Of a stretch of DNA of 64,000 nucleotides, positions 11,883-25,105 are shown piece by piece. How positions within the stretch are numbered: position 1 is the first letter of the stretch; the number at the start of each line of letters is the position of its first letter. Made by a program: the position numbers and the translations under genes. The stretch covers positions 186,001 through 250,000 of the forward strand of contig JAJSPD010000049.1 in NCBI GenBank assembly GCA_021307315.1, written 5' to 3'. A model generated the notes under the pieces. The model was not told the DNA's origin and did no database searches. It worked only from the letters and a program-made list of their open reading frames with translations. The DNA comes from Bisporella sp. PMI_857. Its lineage: Eukaryota; Ascomycota; Leotiomycetes; Helotiales; Helotiaceae.

Positions 11883-14271
11883 ATGGCGCCATTGCGGTTG
11901 ACAATTGAAAATGGCGACTTCCGTGATGCCCATGGCCGGCAAGTGACACTTCGAGGGATAAATTTGGCGGGTGATGCCAAATATCCCAGCAATCCAGATC
12001 AGCCTTCCCATATCTCAGAGAACTTCTTCAATGGAGACAATGTCGACTTTCATGCTCGACCATTCGCCAAAGAGGATGCTCATATTCACTTCTCCCGATT
12101 GAAGCGCTGGGGCTATAACACCATACGATATATCTTTACGTGGGAGGCAATTGAGTCGGCGGGGCCTGGTATATATGATGAAGAGTGGATTCAACACACA
12201 ATCGAAGTTTTGAGGTTGGCAAGGGACTATGGTTTCTATATTTTCATGGACCCCCATCAGGATGTTGTGCGTACATTTCGCCCTGAAGAAGATATGTAAG
12301 AGTAACTGTGTGTAGTGGTCTCGGTTCTCTGGCGGATCCGGCGCCCCGATGTGGACGATTTATGCTTGCGGACTGGATCCTCAAAGCTTTGCTGCAACAG
12401 AATCCGCCTTAGTCCACAACACATACCCAGAGCCAGAGAACTTCCCAAAGATGATATGGTCAACCAACTATTATAGGTTGGCCTGCGCTACTATGTTCAC
12501 GTTCTTCTTCGCCGGACGAGACTTTGCTCCAAAGTGCATTATTGATGGGAAGAATATCCAAGACTACTTGCAAGACCATTTCGTAGGCGCATGTGCACAT
12601 CTAGCCAAGCGAATAAACGAGTCCGGCGACTTAGTAGATGAAATTGTCATTGGGTGGGAAAGTATGAATGAGCCTAACCGGGGAATTATAGGACTCGCAG
12701 ACATCTCCGTTATCCCAGAGGAACAAAAGCTTAAGAAAGGTACCGCACCGACAACATGGCAAGCTATTTTGACGGGTTCAGGCAGGGCATGTGAAATTGA
12801 TACCTTTGATATCGGAGGTATGGGACCTTTCAAGACTGGTCGAACACTTGTGGATCCACAGGGGCAAAGTACTTGGCTCCCAGCAGACTATGATGACTCC
12901 AGATATGGCTACAGACGCGACCCTGGGTGGAAACTTGGTGAGTGTATATGGGCGCAACACGGGATCTGGGATCCAAAGACGGACAGTCTTCTGAGAAAAG
13001 ACTATTTCAGAAAGAACCCTCGGACTGGAGAAGCCATCGACTATGAGCAGTTTACAAACACGTATTTTATGGACCATTATCGTAAATACAGGGACGCAAT
13101 CCGAAGCCACCACCCTAATTCAATTCTATTCTGCCAACCTCCCGTGCTTGAAATTCCCCCTTCCATCAAAGGTACCGAAGATGACGATCCGAAATTGGTC
13201 TACGCACCTCATTATTATGATGGAATAACTCTTATGACGAAGAAGTGGAATAGATATTGGAATGTTGACGTTTTCGGTATTTTGCGTGGCCGATACTTAA
13301 GTCCTGCATTTGCTGTTAAACTTGGCGAAACAGCGATCCGTAATTGCTTTCGTGATCAGCTCGCTGCTATCAGGAAAGAAGGTAAAGACTATATGGGAAA
13401 TCACCCGTGCGTTCTAACGGAATTCGGCGTACCATATGACATGGACGACAAATATGCATATAAGACAGGCGACTATTCTAGTCAATCTGGCGCTCTAGAT
13501 GCTAATCACTATGCAATTGAGGGTAGTAAAATGGAAGGCTATACATTATGGCTCTATATGTGCCAGGTAAGCCATCATGCTTCGTAATCTGAGCTTTGCT
13601 AATGAAAGGAGAATAAACATCATCTGGGCGATCAATGGAACGGCGAGGACCTTTCCATATTTTCACTAGACGACCGTCCTTTGCCGTTATCTCCTATTCC
13701 AGCACACTCGCCAGACAATGGCTCGTCAGCCTCGCTTGTGCAGAAAAATCGATCTCAAACCAAATTTGAAGCCTCTGACGAGTCTATTGTGAACCCAGGA
13801 AATCTGAAGGCAAATCTCAAAACACCCTCAATCTCGTCTCAACAGACAGATGCCCCCCCTGAGCTTACAAACTCGCCTGGGTTTCGAGCTGCTGAAGCCT
13901 ATGTACGGCCTTCGTCGATTGCGACTGTTGGGAAAGTTCTCAGTCACGGATTCGACCTTCGCAACTGTGTCTTCACTATGTCCCTTCACACTGATAAGGC
14001 TGGGTCAGAAGACCGGCCTACCGAGATATTCTTACCAGAGTTCCATTTCCCAAAGGATAAGTGCGAAATTGAGGTCTCCTCTGGAAAGTGGACTATAAGT
14101 ACAGATGATGAAGATGGAGGAATGATTCAAAGGTTAAGATGGTGGCATGTTGAAGGAGAGCATCGAATTAAGGTGACAGGTGTGCAGAGGCGGCAGAATA
14201 TTGCCCTTGGGAAAGAAGAAGAAGACGGCTATCTGGACCAGTGCCAACAAACAAAGTGCAGCGTTATGTAA
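11883..14271 (+). CDS. GH5 endoglucosylceramidase / steryl-beta-glucosidase
   Basis: 765-aa glycoside hydrolase family 5 enzyme of the fungal EGCrP/Egh1 type, which removes glucose from glucosylceramide or ergosteryl-glucoside inside the cell. Exons are 11883-12266, 12316-13566 and 13609-14271; the introns are 49 and 42 nt. Motifs in order: LRGINLAGDAKYP, the barrel strand FIFMDPHQDVWSRFSGG formed across intron 1, the acid/base Glu in WESMNEPNRG (about residue 247), and the nucleophile Glu in VLTEFGVPYD (about 497). Then come GYTLWLYMCQENKHHLGDQWNGED across intron 2 and a C-terminal beta domain (WWHVEGEHRIKVTG). No signal peptide is visible, fitting an intracellular enzyme. The last four residues are CSVM, a CaaX-like box. 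Which of the two substrates it prefers cannot be told from sequence alone. Confidence 0.88.
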
Positions 14272-15091
14272 AGGTATGACTAACAACGATATCCGCATTC
14301 AAGGCGTTATGGAAATCTTCATCCAAGGACGTCCGTTATGCTTTGTATATAGGGCTTCATCTTATTAGTTTTAATAAAATGGTATAAGGCGTTTGGCGCA
14401 TAGCTAATACAACGATTGCCTTATGAAGCAAACCCTGTATAATTCAGTATATAGAGCGGAGGTGGAAGGCCAAGTATATTCAACAGAGCCAAATACATAA
14501 TTGTATGTAAACTTATGTAGGAATGAGATGCAGGAACATGCTACTTCTATAACATGACACCAGACCCGACTTAACTAGGTTGCTCAGTTATATTATTTCT
14601 CGGCTTACAAAACCGGAAGACCAGATCAATGTCCTGTAAACATCATTCATAAACCAGTAACTTTCCAGAAAAACAAAGGGTCAACAAGGCTGGTACAAGA
14701 AAGTCAGCCATGATTGGCCATCTGCGCTTAGTGTGGGACTTGTGGGCCCTAACAGCCTTGCAACCAAAAATCACCCTCGTTGCCTCAGCCTTCTTCTTGA
14801 TTGTGTGAATATGTTATGTACGCTTTGATACAAGCATAACAATATTCTTGTGAATCAGTTAGTCTATGAGTAGCTCTACAAGCCTTATTGCTGATTCATA
14901 GTCTTTCATTTATAGTTGCAGTTCAGCTATCTTCTCGCTGCCTAAGTTCCCTCCGAGATGAGAGCCTAACTGATACGCACATGACAATATCAGTTCCCTT
15001 CCTTGGATGAGTTTATGCAATTCCTTCGACTTCTTTAGCTTTCTTGCCTGCTTTAGCATCCAGGAAGAATATATCTGTGTATCAAACTATC
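14272..15091. other. Intergenic region between GH5 and MSN5 genes
   Basis: AT-rich 820 bp holding the GH5 3' UTR and the MSN5 promoter and leader. A CT-rich stretch precedes the MSN5 start. No gene or repeat was seen. Confidence 0.4.
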
Positions 15092-18000
15092 ATGAACGGC
15101 TCCACGAATGGCCAAATGGCCTACGTGGAGGCAGGCCCTGGTCACCAACATACTGACAGTAACTCGACTTTTCTGCCTCGAATTCAACAGGCCCTAGAGC
15201 TTGTGCATAGTCCATACTCATCCAATGAGTCTCGGCGAGAAGCATCCGAGTTCCTCGAGAAGGTCAAAGCAGATGACGAGGCACCTTACCATGGCTTTAC
15301 ACTGGCATCTGACAAGAATCAACAACCGGTTGTACGCCACTATGCGCTATCCCTCCTCGAGCACGCAATAAGACATAAATGGGCAGAGTATTCTGAGGCG
15401 CAAGCATCTGCTTTACGGAATTGGGTCTTACAACTCTCAGAGGGCATCCTGCCAGAAGATCCTTTGTACTTGCGGAACAAGACGGCACAATTATGGGTTG
15501 AGATAGCAAAGCGGAGCTGGGCTGCTGAATGGCTTGATATGGATGAGCTTTTGGTAAGATTCTGGGATCTGCCAAGCTCGATAGTTCATAAGGAATTTGT
15601 GCTCTTCGTCCTAGAAACCCTCTCCGACGAGGTTTTCAATGGGGATGATACCGTTGCCATTCTTCGAGAGGGTGCCTTGAGCAAAGCTTGTGTAGAGATA
15701 TTCACGCCAGCAATAGTTCTTGCAGAAGCATTTCCCAATCGTCAAATTGGCACAAGTGTAAGGTATGGCGAAGAGGGCTGGTTAGTAAGGCTAGGTGAGC
15801 TCTTGAACCAGTGCCTCAGTGAAGGTAGCTCTCAAAATCCGCAGTATCAGAGCTGTGCTGTAAAAACACTTGCTGTCTATAAGTCTGTAATGCCATGGGC
15901 AATACCTCGGGCGATTGCCAGTGCCGCATGCGTTCAACATATGTGCACTAGTCTTGCAGCACCAAATGTCACCGTCCAGTTAGTAAGTCATCTTCCACTA
16001 CTGCTGAGCTTGATTGGTACTGTTTTAGTTGTTAATTTTTTGCCAGGCTTCCGTCGAGTCCCTTCATGCCCTCTACTCTCGGTTACAGTTCTCAGATGAG
16101 GAGTTCTTGTCATTAGTGTGCCCTATGTACACTAGCCAAATGGTTGACCTGCTTCGAAAGCTATTCGAATGGTCTGTCGTTGATCCTAGCAATATTGACG
16201 ATGAGAAGTATCTTTTCGCCAAAAAGTTTTCTGAGGTTTGTTCCTTGACTGTACAATTCTTATTATTAAAGTTAATATCTCATAGATGATGTCGAACCTG
16301 GGCAATTTTATCGAACAGAAAATATCGGCCATTCCCGAAGACTGCGATCTGTCTAATCTTTTGAATCTTTTCCTCAGCATTGCTCAGAGTCAAAGTTTTG
16401 TGATTTCGATACCCGTCCTTGTAACCTGGACACGATTGCTGCGTTCCGAAACTATTGCCGGGTCTCCTCCCATTAATCCCCTGATTGCTCCTCTCCTTGA
16501 GCTCTGCAGTTCAAGGCTCATTCGTTACGAAAGTCTACCAGAAGATTACGATGATCCGTCTCTGACCTTCTTACTTGAAGATATCGACACGATACCCGAG
16601 AGGCACGCTTTTTTGGGCAATTATCGAAGATATTCAGTACAAATAATCGAGCTTATCGTTCGTCAAAAGCAATCCGAAGCCATCTACCATATCTTGTCTC
16701 AAGTCAATCACTCTTTAGAACACATATATGATGGCCAGCCTTCTTTCAATGGTTTGTGGATACTTGACACAGTCAAACAACACTAACTAGTAACCATAGT
16801 TGCGACATACTCGAAAGTCTCTATTGCTGTTTTACGTGTAGACTCTGACTTTACCGTGGTAGAAGCTGCGTTGAAAGGTTATATAAAGTGGCGGGCAGGT
16901 CATGGAAGTAAGCCTCAGCAAGATGTAAACTCCCTGCTTCTATATAGTTATTAAAGTCTAATGCAATTTTAGGAACAAGAGAGAGTATCAGTGGAGAATA
17001 ATCTTGAAGTTTGGTGCCAAAGACTACTGGAAATGAAGTTCGAGGTGAGAATGGAAAATTGCTAGGGTGCCCACACTTATTAATGTAATTGCGTTAGGAC
17101 CCTATTATTAGGAAAAGAATCCTGCAACTTGCGGTTGCATTTTCAACCTCGGCACTTGATAAGAAGGCAGAATTTATGCTCAAAGTACTTGAGCATATCC
17201 TAATCAGTCAACCTACAGAGCATCCGGAACACGCTGCATATTCGGAAGCTGTGAAAGAGCTACAGGCTGATAACATGTATGAGCTGCAACGGCTGGCTGT
17301 CAAAATGCCGGACCAGCTACTGGTATGGTATCTTACCTAGATCATGATCAGGGCTTATGATTCGCACAGGAAGTGTATCCCCAGCTCGAACAAAAAGTTC
17401 AGGAGATTGTTTCTTCGGGTACACTCGATGCAAAAAAGCAGGTCTCTTATAGAACCTTTCTGTTCACAATTATGTAGGATTTCGTCACGTCTTTTATTAC
17501 TCAAATATCACGACTGACATCGTTTAGTCACCGAGCTAGCAAGATTGATCCAGATGCAAGACTCCAAAAGCTCAGGGATTTTGTCATCCCAGTGCAGCAA
17601 TTATGGCAAAATCGTGAATTGGATGAAGCTGTTTCATCTTTCGGGAGCTTTTGCAATCTCCTAGGGTTAAGCCGGATTAGGGATTATCTTGTAGTTCGGC
17701 GCGTACATGAAATCAAGGATTGGGGTCTATATCAGCTTGACGAAGATGGCCAAGCAATACAAAAAGAACTTGATGAACGAGTCAAGGTAGGCTTTACAAC
17801 GGACGATTGCGTAAGACGATCGCTAGCTCACTGAAATTCAGGCTTTACCACTACGAACAACTAAGTCTTTTTTGGGTTGCTCAACTGACAAGATTGACAA
17901 AGACTCACTCACCTACAAGGTATCGTGCGAGTTATGGCGTGATTCTCTACCTATCATTCTTCCGAACCTACTAAAATTTTTGAGGTTTGTATCAGTATCC

Positions 18001-19392
18001 CTCCAATCCTATGGAATTCAATCTGACGTTCTAGCCATGCACACGCATTCCATAATCCAGACAACTGGACCGGTCTGCCATCAGAGATGCGTTCAACTGT
18101 CACTCGTATCTTAACAGATCGATTTTGGCAAGCAGGCATATCGGAAGGCAGTAAGGATGACTTCTATGCACGTGTCACTGGTACAAAGCATACGTTAGAA
18201 GGCTTTGCATCTTCGATTAGAGGTGCAGTTCGAACCGTTCGAGAAGCTTGTTACTCTATCTTGTGGTGTATGAGCAAGCTAGATGTCGACTTCTACGGCT
18301 TCAATGAGCTCCCTGGGCCACTTGCACATGCCCTCTTTGCCGATGCACATTGCTTATCATCTCACCAATTGATATCCCTCCTGAATGTTGTGCGCCTGCT
18401 AGTTGATGACTGTCCAGTGGAACTTCGAAGCCATTTCATCCCTCCCATCCTAGCGACTTGTTTCGCTCAGATGGATGCTAAATGTAGCTCTGAATGGGAA
18501 AAGTTGACTCATAAGCAAATAGCCGCGACTGAGAGCGATAATTTGACAGAAGAAATGAAGGAAGAGAGCATCTTGAGACAGTTGACCCATACCGCTGTAA
18601 TGATGATCGGTGGTTTACTAGACCCAGCGAGACTAAGTAAATATCGCCTGGGTTGTATTTCATTAGGCTAGACTAACGCCAACAGATACTCCAGCGAAGT
18701 CAGAGACTGCCAAAGATGCGTCTACTTATGTTGGAGATAGTAACCCTGCCTCGGCCTATCCTTCAATGCGCAAGTTTTGCCTCACTTCCTCGACTATACT
18801 GGAGCCACTGTTACTTTTCTGCACACATGCCATCCGTATGCGAGATGGTCGCTGCTGCGGAGTTGTCCTTCGCGTGTTTCGTTCCATCGTTCCTGATTTT
18901 GCCGTAATTCAAGACTCGCCACTTTCCTCCACTATTCGCGAGTTCATCAGCACAGATGTGTTGAAGGCTTGCATTTCTTCGCTCAACGAAGACTACTTTG
19001 TTGATGTTCAAAAGGATCTTGCTCAGCTCATCGCGTCAATACTCGTATACTATTCATCCCTCACGGATACTCCGAAGCAGATTCTCCTCGGTCTGCCTGG
19101 AATCCAACCGGCATCTGTCGATAAGTGTATAGACTACGTCATGCGTCAAGGGGTGCAGCAAAGACAACAGAGAGCGCTGGTGCTGGATCTGCTTCGTGAT
19201 ATTAAGGGTGTTAGCATCAGCGAGCAGGGCCGTATCACTAAACCTGTTTCAGTGGTTAGAAAAGAACGAAGTAAGATGCAACAAGAGTTTATGAAAGAGT
19301 CCGCCCCCAAAATGGATAATAGACAAGCAAGCCCAAATTTGGAGGGTGTTTCTGGAAGTAAGTGTATTTATGACCAAAACTTTGCTGACTAG
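15092..19392 (+). CDS. MSN5: Karyopherin of the exportin-5/Msn5 family
   Basis: Nuclear transport receptor of about 1260 aa. In yeast Msn5 exports phosphorylated transcription factors; animal exportin-5 exports small RNAs and tRNA. The start is ATG 15092 (MNGSTNGQMAYVEAG). The 11 exons are 15092-15982, 16047-16235, 16286-16751, 16800-16924, 16973-17044, 17098-17322, 17370-17473, 17528-17786, 17842-17984, 18035-18636 and 18686-19392. Introns are 47-64 nt and the joined frame is exact. Diagnostic segments are VEIAKRSWAAEWLDM at the N-terminus, FLFTIIHRASKIDPD across intron 7, and NPDNWTGLPSEM...ILTDRFWQAGIS near two-thirds. The protein is built of HEAT repeats. The 3' end is uncertain: a GTAAGT at 19357 could splice to a later short exon instead of the stop used here. 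Confidence 0.87.
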
Positions 19393-21798
19393 CGTTTTAC
19401 TTGCAACTTCTCACTCCCAATGAGAATCAAACAGTGTTAACCAGCATTCTTTCGTATAGTGTTCAATGAGCAATAATTCATGTTGGTACGATTATTGGTC
19501 GGGTCTCACGATGTATTAGAGTATTTTTTTGCAAAAGAGCATGGATTTGGTTGCAGGTAATGGACACAAGGGGAGCCAAAAAAAAAAGAGAAGAGCATTT
19601 GGAACGTGGAATGAGGCGTCAACTGGTATTGGCACATATCCTTAGACGCCAGGCCAGAAGTACTTTGCATGGATTCACAGATCTCGAAAGAGCAACACAA
19701 AAATACAAGATTCCTAAATATGGCGTTTTCCTACGAATGACATCAACGATGAGTTAACGGTTTAAAGTGCGTCGAGTTTGTGTTGTGTCTTATTTTGGTT
19801 GTTGATGAGGGGTTAACACTCAACTTTGCTTACACGGGTCGAGAGATATTTCTTCTCTCCACAGACAACAATCGTCGTTGATTACTTGCCTCTATGATGT
19901 AATTGCTTCTTTAATCTGTACATCGGACAGCGGTGTTGACTTCGCTTGAAAACAAAACCTCTTTCGGCAGACAAGTGTGTTATGCAGCCAGATGCGGACA
20001 AAAAGCAGAGAGTCCCATTTGCAGATATGACTAAGAGTTAAGGTTGCACCAGGGGATCTCTAGGTCCCGGAAACTGGGCCCAGATGTGAGATCTCGGGTT
20101 CTAAGAATCGGGGAAGCCACTGACTTAGAGGCGGCGAATGGTACTGTGGTATGATGTGGGCAGGGATCGGGCGCAGTATGTTGGGGAAGAGAGAAGCGAG
20201 TTTCTCCACGGAATGCCCTCACACACATGGTAGGAAGTACATTGTCCTGTATGGAAACTCTTTATTGTTTGTGTTGCGGACTCTCTTTCTCTAAGCATCA
20301 TCTGAAAGATCTTATCGCCTCGAAGAAACACTTATTGTAATAGGTGAGATGTTGCGAGATACGCATACATATTATACCCACGAAACGTCTCATTTTCTAT
20401 TTCAACGACATGTTACACCCCCAAGACTGCTGAAAATGCTTAGCTCAGACCTGCTTCACTGACCTCCTCCTCCTCCAAGGTGGTGTAGCAGATGATGCAC
20501 GTAGGCGTTTGATTGTTTCCTGTCATCTATCTCGTATGCAATTTAAATATCTGTGCCTTTCCGTCTGTTTCGACTTGCTCAAGCAGCAATCGCCAGTTTT
20601 GATACCAGACTTGGAGCCTTCCGCCTTTGCCAAGTCACACTAGACCTTTTTTGTTTTGTTTCTTGAAAAAAAAGGAGCCTCTTGTAACCTGAATGGGAAA
20701 GGAGAGGAGGGGAAGGGAAGTGCCGCCTCTCTCTCCAAGCCCCTTTATCCTTGAGCCCTGAGAATCGTGCCAATATATCCAACTTAGTGTACTGTACTGT
20801 ACTGTACTGTACTGTACTGTAGTTTGATAAATATAATTCATTCCTTTGTTTCGCCACCTTCATTGGTTGTACGCTTGAATGGCAAGGCGTTAACAACAGC
20901 TTTACAGGGGAAGAAGGACAACATAGTTGTGTGCCCATTTGATGTGCATTTCCATATCTCTCCGGTGCTTTGATTCAAGACAGACCAATGAGATGGATGA
21001 GGAGAACCCCCCTACACTAAATGCAAACAACCATCTGGCGCATTGTTTCCACCCCCTCAAAAAGGCGCCGACCCAGGGCCCCTAGCGAGCCTAGTCAAAC
21101 CGGGTGGGGATAAACCACAGACACCCGGACCGCAGCTTGCATGCAAAATGGTCCCTGCTTCACCTGCTTCTTTTCATTTTGTACTTTATTGCAATTGGAT
21201 TATTCGCCCTGTACAAAGTTACTTGAATCTTTGAATCCTGGACAAGGAAAAGATCTCCCACAAAAAGCCATCCTAGTCGCACTATCGTGCTTGCTGCAGC
21301 ACGCTTGCTGCGACATCCCCAAGCCATTATCCTAAATTGATTCTTCCTGCCATTACTTCACATCCCCGGCATCCACGTTGACCATCTATAAGAAACTGTT
21401 CATCTGGTATTTGTTTTCCTACCGGTTTGAATATTTTACAACTCTGAGACCACTACCAACGAAAGAACAGATTACGTATGGGAATTCTCCCTGCGTACAA
21501 ATGTACTGGTGCGTCGCGGAAAGATAACAAGGCACAACCACAAATCGCGTGCACCACGCAGAATTCCCACATCCCGTCGTTGCCTCAAAGGATTTCATGT
21601 AGAAGAGCTTTCTGCTCATAGGCTGTAGCTTTATGGGACCTGAACTACTCATTTCTCGGTATCACTTCCCATTCGACCTTTTGGTAGGTTAAATATTATT
21701 GCGTCTCCGTGTAACCGGCTGTCTACCAGTTTCATACCTTTTGGATACGCCTTCAAGAATAAGCGCGCTTATACCACTACCGGGACCTCTGGGCCACG
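19393..21798. other. 2.4 kb intergenic region with a microsatellite
   Basis: It separates MSN5 from the Zn2Cys6 gene. It contains many short frames without protein-like continuity, CT-rich patches, and the ACTGT repeat annotated separately. A long 5' leader of the transcription factor gene is plausible. No gene was supported. Confidence 0.3.
20791..20820. repeat. Pentanucleotide microsatellite (ACTGT)6
   Basis: Six perfect tandem copies of ACTGT, flanked by partial copies on both sides. A slippage-prone simple repeat in noncoding DNA. Confidence 0.95.
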
Positions 21799-24049
21799 AT
21801 GGTCTATTGTGGTAAGCCATCCCGGGGCTGCCAGATGTGCAGAACCCGAAGGATTAAGGTATTTTACCATTTTATAGATCTTATTGTATTTATATTCCTA
21901 GGTTATGCAGACCAAGTAGCTAATTATGGTTTTCTACTTAGTGTGATGAGACAAAGCCTACCTGTAATCAATGTAAGAAGTCACGGCGGCAATGTCCAGG
22001 GTATAAAGACGATTTCGACATTGTCTTTCGCAATGAGACCAAAGCTACCGAACGCCGAGCAAGACGAGGCGTTCAATTCAAGGAGTTTGGTGCTACCAAT
22101 TCCAAAGAGCTCTTTCTCGATAGCCTCGAAGATGAAGAAGAACAAGATGACTCAGAGTCCTTGATCATCTCAACCTATGACTCCCGAGACGGTTTACCTG
22201 GATATCTAGCCGTACCCACCGAGGACCAGGCACCCTGTTTCTTCATCTCGAATTTTGTCCGGATGCCTCGGGACGCGTCATCGCGTGGTTCTTTTGACTT
22301 CCTGATACCGATCATCAAGACAGAGAAGCCGGACTCACATATATCGATTGCATTTTCCGCTGTTGCTCTGGCAGCCCTGGCTAATCGACCAAGCGCTCGG
22401 GGCAGTGGCTTGATGCTACAGGCTTTCAGTCAGTATGGCAGAGCATTAAAGGCAGTCAATATAGCACTTCAGAACCCAGCGCAACAAAAGACAGATGCTA
22501 CGCTTGCTTCTATCATATTATTGGGATTCTTCGAGGTTTGTGTATAACCCCATCTATCCGATCTCCACTAACAAAATCAGAGCATCACAGCAGAGAAATC
22601 TAATGTGATGGCATGGGGCTCACATATTGACGGAGCAGCGCAACTCACTAAGATGAGGGGAAGGAAACAGTTAAGGACGAAGACAGGGCTAGCACTTTTC
22701 TTATCGGTTCGTCAACAAATGGTGAGCTAGGCCTGGTCTATTATTTTACAGCATCACTTACAGTCTCAGCTCATAAACTGCATGTCCCACTCCAAACCCC
22801 CCCAAGCTAGCGTCGAATGGTGGATACCCGGCCAAGACGTCACAAAGGACGGACCTGGCATAACAGTAACAAGAATCATGCTCCGTCTCACTGAGTCTCG
22901 CTATGAAGTGAACACTCTCTTGGCCGCCTCTCCCAGGACGGCCGAGAACTTCGAGCGTGTCCTACAAATCATGAAGCGCTGCCAAGCCATGGATCACGAG
23001 TTCGTAGCCTGGGAAGAAACGCTGCCAGAAGAATGGCGGTACAAGACCGTGGCGTGGGTGGACCACGTACCTGGTGGTGATTTGCTGAAAGCGGAAGTTT
23101 GTCCTGGACGGGTGGATATCTATAGTGATTTACTTATTGCGCATGTTTGGAACCAGGCGAGAGTGTCGCGGTTATTTCTTGTAGGGCTAATCATTAGATG
23201 TGCAGCGTGGGTTGGCTATCCGGTTGATTATAGGACGATGCCGGAATATACCTACTGCTCTAGGGTCGGCGCAGACATGGTAGTCGATATCCTGGCATCT
23301 ATACCTTATCATCTTGGGTGGCGTATCGATGAGAACGGTGCCCTGAAACCAGGTGATCTGAGTGGGTTTGCGTCTGGGACGGACAATGTAACGAGCTCGA
23401 AGGCCTTGGGTGGATTTTACTGCATTTGGCCCCTTCTCTGTGTTACATCAAGTGACTACGCGACGGACAACCAGAGATCGTGGATCCGGGGACGCATGAA
23501 CCTCATTGCAGACGTGATGGGCTTGAATCAGGCCAGAGTCATTGGAAGCGTAAGTCTCCATCATGTTGCCATCTTCTTTCTTCTACCCGTGTGGCAAGAA
23601 AGAGCCCAACCGACTAACGGAAACAGTTCCTCCTCCGCCTCCCCTCCATGATTGTACGCCGCGACCTCATGGGCCACATGCCGCTCGGCACAAAACTGCA
23701 CCAAAGGGCCTCATCCGCAAAACCTCCAGCCCATGTCCCCATCACCACAACCACAATCTCAAAATTCGCCGAGCCCTTAACTCCGTCTCAGAGCCACCAG
23801 AACTATCAGAGCCCGAATCGTCACGGAGGAAGCAGCGCTAGCCCAGCCAGCACGACCGTACGAGCGTCTCCAGCAAATGTTCATAGCCCAGGGCAAGCGC
23901 AACAAGACCAGAACCAGAACCAGAGCCAACGGGACGCGGCGATAAAGAAAGAAGAGTGGGAGAGTGAAATCAAAACAATGCTGAAGAAAGCCGCTAATTA
24001 CGGCGGAGAAAACACAGAGAGCTTGATCGGGAGCTACCTGGCGCTTTGA
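21799..24049 (+). CDS. Zn(II)2Cys6 transcription factor
   Basis: Predicted 667-aa fungal-type regulator. Exons are 21799-21858, 21942-22535, 22581-22721, 22764-23549 and 23627-24049; introns are 83, 45, 42 and 77 nt. Intron 1 splits the DNA-binding cluster. Joined, it reads GCQMCRTRRIKCDETKPTC then NQCKKSRRQCPGY, giving the spacing C-x2-C-x6-C-x6-C-x2-C-x6-C at residues 11-38. It is followed by an acidic stretch (EDEEEQDDSES) and the fungal transcription-factor domain (FISNFVRMP, QYGRALKAVN, SIILLGFFE, GRMNLIADVMGLNQA). The tail is Ser/Pro/Gln-rich (QQDQNQNQSQRD) with a short basic helix. The acceptor of intron 3 is ambiguous (22763 or 22769, both in frame). Target genes are unknown; no metabolic cluster flanks it. 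Confidence 0.88.
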
Positions 24050-25105
24050 ACTATGCGTGTACCGCTAGCAATAGTTTTTTTTTTTTTTTAACAGCGAGGA
24101 TGTATATTAGCGAACGGTGTTCTTTAGGATGGGGAGTTTCATGAAATCTGGGAATTTTGATATGCCCTGGGTTGGCTATCTTTGGAGGGGGGGGGGGGGG
24201 GATTATTGGATCAGGTTGACGGATGAAGCCAGGTAGAGCCTGTCATGGCCAAAGTTTTTCGTAATAGCTTTTGCTTCAAAGTTTGTACTTAAAGGGAATC
24301 AATGAGAATTCTTCGGTCTGTTTGTTAGTAGTAGCACGTTAAGCGTTAAGCTAGCCTTTGCACAGAGCGAGGAGGGGGGATTTGTGGTAACGCTCCCCCC
24401 CATTGCATATCATTTAATATGGTCGGGGGTTGAATAGGGTTAGGCCGCGAAGGGAAGTGCAAATCACGTCTCAGAATGAGGAATCGAGCGGATGGTTCTC
24501 AGGAACGGGGGAACTGCCTGGAAAACTCCAGCGCTTGCTTCTATTCACTGTTCTGTAATCATTTATCTGGCCTCATGTAAAGGAAAACCCCCGTCGTGAT
24601 TTCAAATCTGACGTTGGGTGAAAACCTATTACCCCGTAGCCTTTCCTCTCCTAAGAGCCATATCCCGTAAACCCTGATTGCAATACCGGATCTCCCGCCA
24701 TATTGAAAGTCAAGAAATTACCCAATTTTTCATGAAGGCAAATAATAGAGCCAGCACTGAGTAGGTCGACTCCGTTGGTCAATTAATGCCACATGTTCGC
24801 TAACCGCTACGCCACAATTTGCTAGCTGGAGCGCATTGAAAAGCAGTGGCGTATCAAAGAGCAACGTATGAGAAAAAGAAAAAAGGACCTGGGTATCATG
24901 AATTGTGTCATCGTTACTTCGTCTTGCTGTCAATGCTCGGGCTAGGTGATGCTCTCGAGTGTCTGAAAAATCCTGGGTCAGCAACCTGTTCTTGACAGCT
25001 AGTGATACGCAGCACACAGCTCGCACGATTTGTGCAAGCTATCTGGGAGTCCGTAGATACTCAGGCTTGCGAGAATAAACTTTCTACAACAGCTTAAAAT
25101 GAAAC
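24050..25105. other. Intergenic region with T and G homopolymers
   Basis: Contains T15 (24075-24089) and G15 (24187-24201) runs plus AT/CT-rich sequence. A minus-strand box-A-like segment near 24800 was examined for a tRNA and rejected. No gene was supported. Confidence 0.4.
24187..24201. repeat. Poly-G tract (15 G)
   Basis: An uninterrupted run of 15 G in the 3' flank of the transcription factor gene, close to a T15 run. Such tracts vary in length and are error-prone in sequencing. Confidence 0.9.

Noticed and set aside
17442..17477. A 36-nt intron in MSN5 (GTCTCT...ATGTAG)
   Set aside because: Too short, with a poor donor. Reading on to 17473 and splicing GTAGGA...GTTTAG (54 nt, with an ACTGAC branch site) restores FLFTIIHR, expected in the family.
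24737..24845. Minus-strand segment with a box-A-like stretch (TGGCGTAGCGGTTAGCG), suggesting a tRNA
   Set aside because: Only three of four D-stem pairs form; there is no anticodon stem and no TTCGA T-loop with a stem downstream. At best a decayed fragment.
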